Source: Micrasema longulum (Eukaryota > Arthropoda > Insecta > Trichoptera > Brachycentridae). Taken from it: a stretch of 64,000 nt of DNA. The stretch spans positions 1 through 64,000 of the forward strand of contig JAGVSM010002993.1 in assembly GCA_022494885.1 (NCBI GenBank). Reading direction: 5' to 3'. The translations under genes were made by a program, and so were the position numbers. The notes below the pieces were generated by a model. The model had not been told where the DNA came from, did not search any database, and saw only the letters and a list, made by a program, of their open reading frames with translations. This document shows, piece by piece, positions 11,151-22,455 of this stretch. Position 1 is the first letter of the stretch; every line of letters begins with the position of its first letter.

Positions 11151-12834
11151 ATATGTTTTTCATAGAAAAATATTTGAAATACATCACAAATATTATATTT
11201 GAAATGCTTAAATTTCGCGATTTTTCACTTTTTTTAAAACTGAAAATATATATTTTAAATGATAAAGCCGACACCAAGACTTCACCCTGGGTTTAATATG
11301 AGTTTTTCTAGCTTATTTTTTACATTTTCCTAGCAAGCAATCACTTATTCCGTATAATACCTTATCAATAGAGGGTTTGTTATGTACAATTTATACATTT
11401 AAAGTAGTTTTTTTATAACTTCTTTTGTCAAAACCCGCAGGTTCAAATTCGATTTATTAACACACGTATAAGTTTGACATATTTCCAAGAACTTTTTTAT
11501 GTTTTAATATTATTGCAAATATATTAACGTACATTTTTTTGCTATGTATTTATTTATTTATTATGAGAACTAACGGCCTTAGCTAATTTTGATAAATTTA
11601 AAGTTAAATACAAAGTTATAAAATAGAAAGAAAACATTGTTAATTGCTATGGTTAAACTCAATAAAAGTCATGTTTTGTAAAAAAAGAAATGCATTTTAG
11701 GTTCGTGCATACATCAGCACACAAATATAGAAAAAAATATAAATAAATACACCTTTATATGAGTATATTCTACAAACAGACTGAATCTCTGGTTCACCGG
11801 TTATTGTTGCAAAGTCAGTAGTACCCACTTCCTATGTATAACCAAATGGGCATGAACCTATCTAGGTAGCAATTATGACTGTTTGTATATATATTTTTTT
11901 AGGGGTCTCAAACTAATAATTTGATTTATTATATCTTCAAATTGAAGAAAATACATATTTAATATTAAATTAAAATATTGCATAATATTAATAACCTAAC
12001 CACGCTAGCCAACTTTACAGGGGATCAGGTTCTTGCGGTTTCGTTCGGTGTTTCGGCTGACAGTTTGTCGGCGTGGCAGTTCACGTCTGAACTTCGGGAC
12101 GCGGACCAGATATATATATTAATTTGGTATTTTATTTTGCTATATTGTTTTTCGATTTTGTAACATCATTATTCAAAATGAAATATTCTAATTATAACAA
12201 TAAAAAGAAATGTGTTATGATCAAAAAATACACATAAAATATGTTACAAAAATATAAAATTATTTTTTTTATAATCGAATGGTTTGAGAACTTCTCAAAC
12301 TCAAAAAATAGCTGTGTAATAAAGATGTAGTAGTGTAGTATACATTATTACAAGCAAATCGTTTTGTATTCCTATTTTCTATGTTTTCCACGAATCGAAA
12401 TACCGTTTTGAAATCCGTTTGACGAAAAGTTTTGCCTTAAGAGGACCACGAGAGTTGACCACAAACTGAGCGGCCCAGAGAAATTTCGTCGACACCATAT
12501 ATGCTCAGCCTAAAGTGCAGTCATATATTAAATAAGTAATTTTAACTTTTTTTAGTTTCAATTCCATTTTTTTAGATCATTACAATATTTAATATCTGTA
12601 ATTATTAAATTCCGTTATCGCTTTTTTTAAAGTTGTTTTAAAACAAATTCTGGTTTATACATTAATTTCTTTAAATAAAATTAACATTGTGATTTTTTTG
12701 TAATTAAATATCTCAGTTTTTTTTCAAAATTACTAGCGTTATAGTACGTCTACATCATATCAAAATATTTTGACATTAAATATTTTCTTTTCATTTACTT
12801 AATAATAAAATAACCATTCTCTTCAGTACTATCG
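11151..12834. other. No gene recognised; GC-richer patches at 11990-12110 and 12410-12520
   Basis: Long AT-rich stretch. The patch 12000-12110 is open on the plus strand (GDQVLAVSFGVSADSLSAWQ) and is preceded by TTTACAG, which could act as a splice acceptor, but no GT donor follows. The patch 12410-12520 (reading GAGGACCACGAGAGTTGACC) is also GC-rich. Neither resembles a known protein or element. Confidence 0.35.
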
Positions 12835-13090
12835 CAAAGTGGCCGCATTGTCGCAGTTAAGCACGGGCGGTTTCGGGCCCGATTTCGGCTGTGTTTACCC
12901 GGAACCTTATCGACAATCATATCGCAAACCTTAAACACTAATGAGCACGGCCTGTTATCGTCATATTAATGGGCAATTTTCCGCTCTGACTGCGAGCGTC
13001 GCCCGCGCCCCAACGCCTGAACTGAGCTCCCGCTAACTTCGCCCCAATAACGCCGGGAATAGGATATTTCTAGCAACGATATAATGTTTG
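12835..13090. promoter_or_regulatory. GC-rich non-coding island, candidate regulatory element
   Basis: Markedly more GC-rich than its surroundings, free of stop-free frames and of recognised repeats. It contains several TTATCG/CGATAA and ATTAATGG-type cores (TTATCGACAATC near 12910, ATTAATGGGC near 12966). Island composition and homeobox/GATA-like words suggest a conserved regulatory element, but this is inference from composition only. Confidence 0.3.
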
Positions 13091-13570
13091 CATAATTGGT
13101 AACAGGGGAAAATATCTATAAACATAGTATTCAAATAGACACGATATTGATTTCTGCGCCATTACAAACCGAAAGATCAAAAAATTTACTTTATTTTATA
13201 TGGAAAACCAACAGTTCAACAAACATACGTGTATTTTAAATGATAAACCACGGGAATCGTATTTAACGATATGTTCAAGAAACAAGATTTTGTGACTGGG
13301 TGATTTCCAAAATATCATTGCTTTTGAACCAAATCAAAAAAGTTTTATCTCTAAAAAACTGTCAATTAAAAATCATTTTTTTTGTGACATTAATACATAA
13401 AAAAATAGAATATCTGGGGCACTGGTGTTTTTTTTACTAAAAAAGTAGACTTCGGTGTTTTGTTCACGAATGGAATAGCGTATTGCGATAATTTCTGCAT
13501 TTTTAACTTCAAAACGGCAAAATGTGAACTCCTGTGTTTTAATTCTTAAAGTACAGAATTATTATAGTTA
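13091..13570. other. No gene recognised
   Basis: AT-rich with T runs; no coding, RNA or repeat signal recognised. Confidence 0.45.
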
Positions 13571-13576
13571 ACATTC

Positions 13577-13807
13577 GAGCCCGTATAACAATAGGAAGTT
13601 AACATTTATCTACAAACAAAAATTAAGTTTTCTGTGTAAAAAATATAACGTTTAATTTTTATTTTTCAGAACAAGTTCAATTAGAGGTAACCGACGAAGA
13701 TTATTTTTTTTTTTAACAAATGTACGCATTTTATGAACTTAAATATTGATTTTACTTTTTATCGTCTCGATATGTACCAATGAAAATAGCATTTGTTATC
13801 GCGGCTC
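13577..13807. mobile_element. MITE family C, copy 1
   Basis: Left end GAGCCCGTATAACAATAGG and right end TTGTTATCGCGGCTC are imperfect inverted partners. The interior (AAATTAAGTTTTCTGTGTAA, GTTCAATTAGAGGTAACCGA) matches the element at 45683-45908. With ~230 bp, no coding and paired ends, it looks like a miniature inverted-repeat transposon. The target duplication is unclear and the superfamily is not assigned. Confidence 0.65.
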
Positions 13808-13979
13808 AGATATATTGCTTGAACTCAAAACCAATAAAACATTTTTTTTACACACATTGAATTGATTGCAATTTGCAACGCCGCGCTAGTTACATCACGG
13901 GAACTGGCGGTATAAACGGCTATGTATTAACAGACATATTTCTTAAATTCTACCGTCTGTTGAGTTTGTGAAATTAAAG

Positions 13980-14150
13980 GCTGAAACCATTTTGATGCGG
14001 TTGAGATTCATCTGACTGAATTATTTCACCAACTAAACAACGGCCGAAAATACTGCCCAATTTCTTTACTTCTTCTTGAACCAGTTCAATCTAAATAAAT
14101 AATTGCCTAGGTTTCCATATTTCCTCCTCTTAAGTATTATAAATGTCCCT
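13980..14150 (+). repeat. Family A repeat, partial copy
   Basis: GGCTGAAACCATTTTGATG, GAGATTCATCTGACTGAATT, ATTTCACCAACTAAACAACG and CTTCTTCTTGAACCAG are the 3' half of the plus-strand unit, matching 59880-59985. From 14104 a short minus-strand piece follows (TGCCTAGGTTTCCATATTTC), so this too has fold-back character. Confidence 0.7.
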
Positions 14151-14239
14151 AAATATTCAAGACTTGGAAATCACCATTTTAACTGGCTGAAAGACGTCTT
14201 AATAAAATTATTATAATTGTTCGCAAGCAGCGAACTAAA

Positions 14240-14360
14240 TTTTGCGGTCACAGACCCTTCGGCGTGGAATGTTCTCCCAGCAGAAGTCCGAAACTGTTTG
14301 AGTGAGGTGATGTTTCTCAACAAATTAAAAAACAACCTGCTCCTTAAATCGTTTAAATAA
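14240..14360 (+). pseudogene. LINE ORF2 C-terminal fragment
   Basis: The plus strand reads AVTDPSAWNVLPAEVRNCL then FLNKLKNNLLLKSFK before a stop. The SAWN.LP..VR...S...FK..L pattern is the C-terminus shared by CR1- and Jockey-type LINE proteins. Only about 35 codons remain. Confidence 0.65.
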
Positions 14361-14794
14361 ATCCTAGCGTCTAGTGACCAAAAAAAATATTTTACTAAAA
14401 AGTTTTACATGAGTTAAAAATTTTTAGTCAAATTAAATTTTAAAGACCGCATTTTAGTTATTTTATTACGAAAACGGCAGTATGATTTTTTTATACAATA
14501 TTAATACTCTTATATTGCAAACTCGTGGTAAATTGAATTCTAAACTCTCTTGCATAAGGCAACCGTTTTAGTCATTTTTCTCACAGAACGGTGATGTTTA
14601 TTTTCTCTGTTTTTATTTAGTACTTTGATCAATTTGAAATGTGTTTATGTATAACCTGGTCGAGATATTATTGCAATTGGTGCTGCAATTTATTGGTTTA
14701 TGTAGTGTTTAATATGGGCAGTTATAATGAATGTTGTCACATAAACTGCGAGCAAAAAAAAAACCCTAAAATAGTTGTTTTAATCGACTTCCCC
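14361..14794. other. No gene recognised
   Basis: AT-rich. An open frame from 14639 continues into the SINE head at 14795, so it is chance rather than a gene. Confidence 0.4.
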
Positions 14795-14865
14795 AGAAAT
14801 AGGACCCGGTATCTCAAGCATGGTAGGCAAATGCATTGACCACTACATTATGAGGCGGATTTTTC
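14795..14865 (-). mobile_element. SINE1 head fragment
   Basis: AGGACCCGGTATCTCAAGCA then TGGTAGGCAAATGCATTGAC and CACTACATTATGAGGC is the minus-strand form of the SINE1 tRNA-like head: B box over GGTCCTATT, A box over TGGTCAATGC. The body is missing. Confidence 0.7.
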
Positions 14866-15325
14866 TCCGCTCGATTTTCTTTTTTTAAGGTTTATACTTG
14901 AGAGTCTAAAACACATGTCCAGAATTCTGATTCTATTACACACGCAAAACTGTATTCTCAGTCCACTCGAAAAAAGACCAAATAATGTTAACAAAATATT
15001 ATGCTAAAATCACGAAGTACTACGAGTATCACGCAGATTTTTTTTTTCAAGATTTTTAATGAATATCGCTACGAAAAAAGTTCTCGGTAAATGAATAAAC
15101 CTTTGATGGCAAATTCAGAGAAATATTGTTAAAAATAAGCATGTGGGTTGTTACCTATTTAAGGAAATATTAAAAACATGAATTTTGTGAAGAAAGTCTT
15201 AAAATAACATCTTTCAGATATTTTTTTTGATAACGCGTTTTAAATAAACTGAAAATGTACACCTTTGATATATCAGGACTATCGAAATCTTTTTATCGTT
15301 TCCATTTATCGAATGGGGGAATTCC
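14866..15325. other. No gene recognised
   Basis: AT-rich spacer, no coding or repeat structure recognised. Confidence 0.4.
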
Positions 15326-15329
15326 ACAC

Positions 15330-15640
15330 AGAGCTTCCGCATGCATTAAGCATAACTTTCGATAAAACGTGCGCAACAAATAATCCGCCTTAACTAAACC
15401 ATTATCGGCCATTTTACTAAACGACCCGAATGCCTTTCAATGAACAAACGATCGAACCCTTAATAAAACGATTCCTCGCCGGCTTAACACTTTTTCGACC
15501 GCCGCGATACCATCGCATTGCATAAACGGCGTAAGTAAAGCGTGAATGTCGGAATTATCTAACAAAGATATCCGATAAAGATAGGCCTCCGTTGGCTGAC
15601 TTCCGAGTCGCCCTGCAATGCTGTACTAGATATTCCTAGT
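15330..15640. promoter_or_regulatory. GC-richer non-coding island, candidate regulatory element
   Basis: About 300 bp with balanced composition in an AT-rich setting and no stop-free frame. It holds repeated CGATAAAA/GATAAAG-type cores (TTTCGATAAAACG near 15358, CCGATAAAGATAGG near 15571), TAATAAAACGATT near 15462 and several CG dinucleotides. It lies between the MITE at 13577 and the TIR element at 15706 and contains no recognised transposon sequence. Regulatory function is inferred from composition only. Confidence 0.3.
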
Positions 15641-15705
15641 GCTTGGTCCAATTTACACGGGTCGAAAATTATAAAAAAAGTCAAAGAATATGCCTGTATT
15701 TCACT

Positions 15706-16700
15706 CTCAGAGTAATAATGCGTAACCTAGAGAGAAGCCCAAACGTATTAAAACCATTCTTGACTATTAAGTTTTAATTCAGCTACAGTTCGCAGCAAAA
15801 CAATGAGCCGTAATCAGGTTAAGAGTTGCCAAATAGATACAAATTTGCAACGTTTTTACTTTTAAATATGAACCTGTGTATTTTTTATTTCAGGGTTATT
15901 CCAATCTATTTTTCTATAATTCGCTTATATTTATTTTATAAAACTAAAAATACATGTTTGTGTTTATTTTTTAAATTTAATTATTCATTTTATTCACAAT
16001 ATATTTATGTTATATTCATTGCGACCTAAATCCCAACTCCATTGAACCAAAGTCCTGTGTTGAGTTTGTTTGTTTGTCCGTCACATCTCCGAAATGGCGA
16101 GTCATAACGGCATGAAATTTGGACACGTCATTTAAGATGCGATTTCAAGGTTAACGTTGCTTTTTGAGTAAAATTTTCATCGACCTCTACTCGATAAAAA
16201 CTCAAAATTTAAATGGATGCCTTGTGCGACCTTGACATATTGTCCATAATCAACAAATAATATACTTTAGTTCACAAATGTATCCCTTTAATTGAGAAAA
16301 TATAGTATTTGAAGTAAATATATTGATTTTAGGAAAGTTTTTAAGCAACATAATACACGTGTCGGGACAAAAAATGCCAAAAATCAATGTAAATCATGGA
16401 AAAATATTAGGAATCAATTACCTGTGAAAACTGTCTCCTTAAACACTTCTGACGCTCCCACTGCTGCAACTTAACATACTGCAAATCACCATAGTCAATT
16501 TTTATTTATTATAACGTAAATATCCAAGTAATTTACAAACAAAGCCAAGCACAGCTACAAAAACATCCGATCGAACCGTTATGTTTATGTTGTCAAATAA
16601 AACAAAATGGCCACCAATTGGTTGCTGGCCTCAACATCGTTTGCGTTCTATGAAACATAGTGATATAGCTACTCTCTAGGTTACGCATTATTACTCTGAG
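15706..16700. mobile_element. Complete 995-bp non-autonomous DNA transposon, 29-bp TIRs, 8-bp TSD
   Basis: The left end 15706-15734 (CTCAGAGTAATAATGCG...CTAGAGAG) and right end 16672-16700 are perfect 29-bp inverted repeats. They are flanked by the identical 8-bp direct repeat ATTTCACT at 15698-15705 and 16701-16708. An 8-bp duplication fits hAT or P superfamily transposition; the TIR start does not match the common hAT CAG start, so the superfamily is left open. The interior has no transposase-like frame. It contains GTTTGTTTGTTTGTCCG, then GGCATGAAATTTGGACACG (around 16060-16130), wording seen in various insect transposons. Perfect TIRs and TSD indicate a fairly recent insertion. Confidence 0.9.
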
Positions 16701-16708
16701 ATTTCACT

Positions 16709-17150
16709 TTTTATTTTTTTTCTGGCTCAAAAAAACACGTATTTGAATAAACAGTTCTAAATGTAGACTTTTTGGTATTTTTGTGGGTTATTTAATAAAA
16801 TTTTCTCATCATAATACACTGTGAACCATAAAAAAGGATTTAAACTAAATTCCAAGTACAATTTTTCATGATTTAGTTGAGGAAATATGACGAATAAAAA
16901 ATATTTTTTACATAATCTTTAATACAACTCTTTTTTTCATTCATACAAATACATATTTATAACTAACTCTATGAGGCAATACTACTAGGTTTAATTGGAC
17001 CCATCTCCGGTGGGTATAAGTTAATCACCTGGACATAATAAGTAACTTTCACTAACAGAGAAACATTATTTTTCTTATAATATATTCTTGAAGTAATGGA
17101 AGAAATATTCGCCATACAAAACATGACAGAAAAAATTATTTCTTAAAACC
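16709..17150. other. No gene recognised
   Basis: AT-rich spacer between a DNA transposon and an RTE-like fragment; no coding signal recognised. Confidence 0.4.
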
Positions 17151-17154
17151 AAAA

Positions 17155-17470
17155 GCTTTTCTGCGCATTCGTCGATTTGCAAAAAGCGTTTGATAGAATT
17201 GGCAAAAAAAATATGGAAGGTGTTATCGGAGTATGGAGTGAGCGGAAACCTGACACGGGCTATTGCTTCTCTGTATAAAGACAGCTCAGCATGTGTTTGG
17301 GTAAATGGATCATACATATCGTGGTTTGACATTTATTAAGGGGTCAAACAGAGATGTGTGATGCCACCATGGCTGTTCAACGTGTATATCGATAACTTTA
17401 AAAATGAACTGAAAGGCTTCAGAGCCTATCCTCTCTGCCTACTTTAACGGGGAAACGGCGTGATAATCTG
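17155..17470 (+). pseudogene. RTE-like LINE, internally deleted (early RT plus 3' end)
   Basis: The plus strand reads FCAFVDLQKAFDRI (RT motif A with the catalytic D), then after a frame change SEYGVSGNLTRAIASLYKDS, CVWVNGSYISW and VKQRCVMPPWLFNVYID (motif B). At about 17425 the sequence jumps directly to the 3' end of the element (TATCCTCTCTGCCTAC, then ACGGGGAAACGGCGTGAT), which matches the 3' ends at 28430 and 40790. The YADD motif and the whole C-terminal half are deleted. It is clearly inactive. Confidence 0.85.
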
Positions 17471-17684
17471 TTGTTGATGTTGTGTATATTCTTTGTTTCA
17501 CTGTTCACCGACGATTTATTAATTTAAACTTTTGACGACACAACTTAAAAATCACGCCAATGCATATTTATTTGCATATTATTTAAAGTGCTTATGTTTT
17601 AACCTAAATTCTTTCATAACTGTAGCGTGTACTATCGAAATAAAAAAATAAAAGTCATAAGGTATTTTCTTAACATATAACAAC

Positions 17685-18200
17685 ATAGATGAAGAACATT
17701 TAAGAAAAGGTAATTTAGAAGTCTAGGCATCTACAGGCCTTATGACCTGTCAATGGCTGGTTTAAGTGACCACTTTACACACTGTGTAACATTCATCATT
17801 CTGCCCATATTTGAACATCTATATTCCTTCAATTCTTGGATCTGTTGATTTTTGTGAAGTTAACGAGCTGAAACCTTTATCTATGTGGGTGAGATTCAAA
17901 TAATCGAATTATTTCACCGACATACTAGGCAACGCCTGAAAATATATATTTTTTTTTAATTTCTATACTTCTTCATGGACCAGGTGGATTTATCAACAAT
18001 ATTTTGAGTTTGTCCAAATTTACCAATAATTAACCAGCCATTGACAGGTCATAAGCCCTGTAGACGCCTAGACTTCTATATTACCTTCTCTTAAATGTTC
18101 TGCATCTCTGTTCTAATATATTTATATAAACAGCTCCCCAGGGAGTTGAATCCAATCCTTGTCTGCAAAAATTTGGACAGACTCAAAATATTGTTGAGGT
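17685..18200. repeat. Family A repeat, fold-back pair
   Basis: A plus-strand unit (17690-18020) runs from ATGAAGAACATTTAAG through CTTATGACCTGTCAATGGCT and CTTCATGGACCAGGTGG to the end motif TTTTGAGTTTGTCCAAATTT. A minus-strand unit (18025-18197) follows with ACCAGCCATTGACAGGTCAT and ends with the inverted end motif. The arms around 17700-17765 and 18025-18090 pair as a long imperfect inverted repeat. Confidence 0.85.
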
Positions 18201-19020
18201 ATTTTCTTGTTTAGATTCCTGGCCGATCTCTCGCTTCGTTTCTATCCATATAAAACGGACATTCGTTTTGCCAGATCGGAGGTGATTGCCGAACTACGGA
18301 GAAAGGCATTCTGATTTGCAGATTATCCTCGTAAAGCCACGCTCATTACATTATTCGGAAGGGATACGTTTACCTAAATTCAGATTTATTACGTTAAACC
18401 AATATCAAAATATCCCAATTCAAACACACTTCAATGGAGGGCATGGCGCCCACGAACAAATGATTTATTAAAAAATCAAGGAAAAATATATTTATAATAA
18501 AAAACATATTTGACAAAATAACATACTGTCTAAACGATAAAAAATTCCTACAACATTTTTTCAACTATTATATCTTAAAAACGTGGGTCGATTTTCAGTC
18601 ACTGTCATCAATATATATATTTTCAAAGTGACCCCGTGTACGTTGATTAATTCCTATATTCAAAAATAATTTAGCATCATATTTTTACAAAATATTGAAA
18701 TAGGTTTCGATTTAAAATATTTAATAATATATTTTTATACCACATATCTTTGGATTTACAAATCAGAATTGTAAAGGTGGGTTGCCTATAAATTGTATTC
18801 TAACGTTGACGAGAATATTTATATTATGAGCAATTTATTTTCTTCAATAAGTCGTCATAAATACTAGAAAAAAACTACGTTTTTAATATAGAAATCGAAG
18901 ATAAAAGGATTTTGTTATTTTTTGTCATTACAACTGGGTTATTTTTAATATTTTAAGTATTATTCACAAAAAAAAACATTCAGGTTCAATTTTAGTTTTT
19001 TTATTAAGAAAACATATTCG
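18201..19020. other. No gene recognised; GC-richer patch 18215-18430
   Basis: The patch 18215-18430 is less AT-rich, has short open frames only, and resembles no known element. It could be conserved non-coding DNA. The remainder is AT-rich. Confidence 0.35.
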
Positions 19021-19024
19021 AGTG

Positions 19025-19580
19025 CCTACATATATAAACAATATTTTGAGTTTGTCCAAATTTTTGAAGGACTGGATTCAACTCCCTAGAGAGCTGTTAA
19101 TATAAACATATTACAACAGAGACAAAGAACATTTTAGATAAGCAATATAATAGTCTAGGCATCTACAGGGCTTATGACCTGTCATTGGCACTTTACACAC
19201 TGTGTAACATTTACCATCCATTTCTTGTCTTCAAAAATCTATACAAACTCAAAATATTGTTAATTAATCCACCTGATCTATGAAGAAGTATAGAAATTGA
19301 AAAAATAACATTTTCCGGCGTTGCCTAGTATGTAAGTGAAATAATTCAATAACACGAATCTCACCCGCTTAAATAAAGATTTAATCTCTTTCACTTCACA
19401 AACATCAACAGATCAAAGAATCGAAGGAATATAGATGTTCAAATAAGGGCACAATGGTGAATGTTACACAGTGTGTAAAGTGGCCACTTAAACCATCCAA
19501 TGACAGGTTATAAGCCCTGTAGATGTCTTGACTTCTATATCACCTTCTTTAAAATGTTCTTCATCTCTGTTGTAATATGC
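19025..19580. repeat. Family A repeat, fold-back with two end motifs
   Basis: Starts with the plus-strand end motif (AATATTTTGAGTTTGTCCAA) and GGACTGGATTCAACTCCC. It continues directly into ATATTACAACAGAGACAAAG, the start of a second unit, which shows a tandem junction. That unit is cut at about 19220 and followed by an inverted end motif (19225-19262). A nearly complete minus-strand unit then runs to GATGAAGAACATTTTAAAGA (reverse) at 19560. Confidence 0.85.
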
Positions 19581-20915
19581 CTACATATATAATTTTACGA
19601 AATATTCCCAACTAGTTTTTGAAACTAATTTAGGCATAAGGCAAGCATTAAATAATATTTATTTATAAACGTATTTACACTTTAACGATTAAGTACAAAA
19701 ACAGAAGAAACATAAAGATGTTATATAAATTAACAACTTGAAAAAAAAACATTTTTTTTCAATTTTTTCTAAGCTTTGTTGGCCCCTTTCTTGGCTTGGC
19801 TTTGGCTACAGATTGTGCAATGCCGGATTTTAAAGTATTTTTTCATTGGTAAGCATGCCAATACGCAAAATTTGATCCCTGTTTGAATTCGATAATTCGA
19901 AAATCGCGATTTTCGACCCGCCCTAATGTATGATTCATCTTTGTATATAGTGTTTGTGCGCTTTTATATCTTATTTGTATTCATATGCCTACATGTTTTT
20001 TTTTACATACTAACATTGAAAAGCTATCCCTATTATATATTTCCTAAACACGTCCTTTACACATCTTTTCGCACTCACGCACATCCTTTTACACTCATAC
20101 ATGCGCATCACAAGGTACACTTAATCACGCATCTTTTTCTTACATATTTTAACAGTTTATCTAATTGGATAAATTTGATTGGCTTCAGTTTTGGTACGAG
20201 TAGATAATATTTTACTTTTTTTATATTTAACTGAATAATTGTCTTGTATTCAAATATTTTACTTTTTTGATAATTAACTGAATAATTTTCTTATACTATA
20301 AATAAAAACATATTTTTTTAGTTTCGAAATGAAAAAAGTAATAAAATGTATGTACGTAATAAACTTTTCATCACCCATTTAGATGTTACTTTTAGCATTA
20401 TTTATTCATAGAACTTCTCTAAAAAAATATGTTTTTGATTCACACCTCTAATTTTTATATTTTGAAATAATATCTACTCCAAATATTTCATATAATTAAA
20501 ATGTTGCTGTCCAACCTGAAAAATTTGCAATCAGTTATAATTTTAATTAACTTATAATTATAATAACCTAATTGTTATTATAACCTAATTATTATAATAA
20601 GCTAATAATTATAACCTAGGTGAATAATCTTATGATATAGAATCAGCCTGTAACAGTAGTTTAAAATAAATAACAACGAAAGTTTCCGTTTTTCTGCTGA
20701 CATTAACTATGGAATTGTATTTTAATTACGTTTAATTAAATACTTACGTTTTTCTGTATTGATTAATTTTAATATAATAGTTATAATCCTATCCTATGTA
20801 ATAATGGCAAAGCTTAAAAACGTATTTTATTTCACATAACAAAAACTTTTGCGAAAAATCATATATGTAATTAGGTTATCTAGATTTCATCTAAACGCAT
20901 AAAATATTCAGAATG
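19581..20915. other. No gene recognised; local ~64-bp duplication 20204-20300
   Basis: AT-rich. ATTTTACTTTTTT followed by TAACTGAATAATTGTCTT repeats once about 64 bp further on, a local tandem duplication. The stretch 20540-20620 is a cryptic repeat of TAATTATAATAACCTAATT words. The long open frame at 19926 has a hydrophobic, T-driven composition and matches no known protein. Confidence 0.4.
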
Positions 20916-20919
20916 CAGC

Positions 20920-21200
20920 TAGAATACGTTAAGATAATAAGGAATTCCCACCAGAATATTAGTTGCCTTATCATTTCTCGAGGATAAGAGTGGGCGGCTC
21001 CCGGTTGTAATAAGAGTTTTTCGCTAGCACCGACTGCTATCTGCAAAACATTTTCCACATTCGTATTATGCAAATGTGTCTTGGATTATTCTGATGATTC
21101 CGCGACCAAAGGAAAGCAGCCAAGGATGAAGCTATGGTATTATTCCACATTTAGAATGCGCATATCCTGAAGCGACTGCGCTCGCCCTGACAGACGTCTC
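20920..21200. promoter_or_regulatory. GC-richer island with GATA-type words, candidate regulatory element
   Basis: Contains AAGATAATAAGG, CTTATCATTTC and AGGATAAGAG within 80 bp (20928-21000), followed by a GC-richer segment to 21200 with no recognised repeat and no long frame. Clustered GATA words are the only support for a regulatory role. Confidence 0.25.
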
Positions 21201-21424
21201 GTAGCGGTAATACGAAAAATATTACAAAATCGCATAACTCGGGAACTCAGCTACTTATTATTATTTTTCATCCGTTCAAAGGTTTAATAGTTTTTCATAG
21301 CTTGTTGTTAACGTTTACAAATAAAACTTGTAAAGAAAATTAATGATGCGACTTAAAACTTAAATCACTCTATGTTGCATACTAAAATATCATTGGTAAA
21401 ATAAATTCGCCGTATCACAATCAT

Positions 21425-21585
21425 CTGTTACAGTAAGGTCAAGTGGTCAGTCTTTCGATTCGGGCGTCAGTCCAGAGAAAATGATATATTGCAGTATAAA
21501 ACCACCTTCTCGTCCTTCTCAGGAATCCAACCCGTAATCTCAAGCAAGGTAAGCAAACGCGCTGACCGAGAGTACTTGTCGTGTT
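21425..21585 (-). mobile_element. SINE1, diverged and internally shortened
   Basis: Minus-strand body words (GTCAAGTGGTCAGTCTTTCG, GTCAGTCCAGAGAAAATGAT, ATTGCAGTATAAAAC) precede the head (GGAATCCAACCCGTAATCT, then AGCAAACGCGCTGACCG). The 3' end with the tail is missing. Confidence 0.7.
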
Positions 21586-22289
21586 GAAAATACTCGTAAT
21601 AATAAATAATACGTAAAATCATAAAATGTGTTTTTTAATGTTGATTAATCAATTTTTCTAAATTTATTTTTTTGGTATTTAAAAAGATTTTTTGTAATTT
21701 AACTGCCTTCTGATATATTGGTACCTCTTCGATGCACCGATTTCGTTGTCAATCATAAGTTTTTTGGAATAATCGGTATAGGATTTGGCATTTATTGAGA
21801 AAATTGTCATTTCTAAACAATTTTGTCAGGAATCGAATGAACTCTGTGAGCTTTACACTTTTAGTACTAAATTGTTAGACAGTCAAAGCTTACAATACTA
21901 TAAAATAGGTGAGTAAATTTTCACTACCACTTTTAGAAGGTTCAATGGCGGAAGTTCACTTTCGGCAGTAGATTTTCATTTTTGCCTATATTGAGTGTAA
22001 TTTAAACTCGTCGTCTTTATGTTATTTGGGTAACTGTTTATTTCAATACCGTATTTTATTATACATGCACTCTAGTTTCTAGTTTAATGCAGAAATGACC
22101 ATGAATCCTACTGCTGACTGCAACACAGTACAAACTATTAGTAAATGAACACGTTTTTTTTCTAAACTACACATAGTGTACCTAAAAGATGGCTCCTGCA
22201 ACATTAGTCAAAACAAATTCTACCTTTACGAGATCACCTAAAAAAGATATGAGTAAATAAAAAACTTTAAAAAAAAAAAACGATAGTTA
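21586..22289. other. No gene recognised
   Basis: AT-rich spacer, no coding or repeat structure recognised. Confidence 0.4.
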
Positions 22290-22455
22290 GATTTTTTAAC
22301 ACCACAAAGAGCTAGGAGGCCCAATTACAGAGGTAAATTATAACGCAGAACACTTAAACAAAATATCATATTAATTTTTTATTTTCTCACCGGAACCTTC
22401 TTTGTGTAAGTCAAACGTCTAAACTGCTCCACCGTGGAGGCCAGTATTATTTATG
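22290..22455 (-). mobile_element. SINE2 copy
   Basis: Read on the minus strand: head GGCCTCCACGGTGGAGCAGT then AAGGTTCCGGTGAGAA, an ATTAATATGATATTTT linker, and the body AATTTACCTCTGTAATTGGG, CTCCTAGCTCTTTGTGGTGT, ending in an A run. The same head-linker-body order is seen in the two copies at 27785-28105. The head resembles a tRNA with a degraded B box. Confidence 0.75.

Noticed and set aside
19926..20207. 93-codon plus-strand open frame with hydrophobic content
   Set aside because: Low-complexity T-rich DNA gives F, Y and L codons; no motif or recognisable domain.
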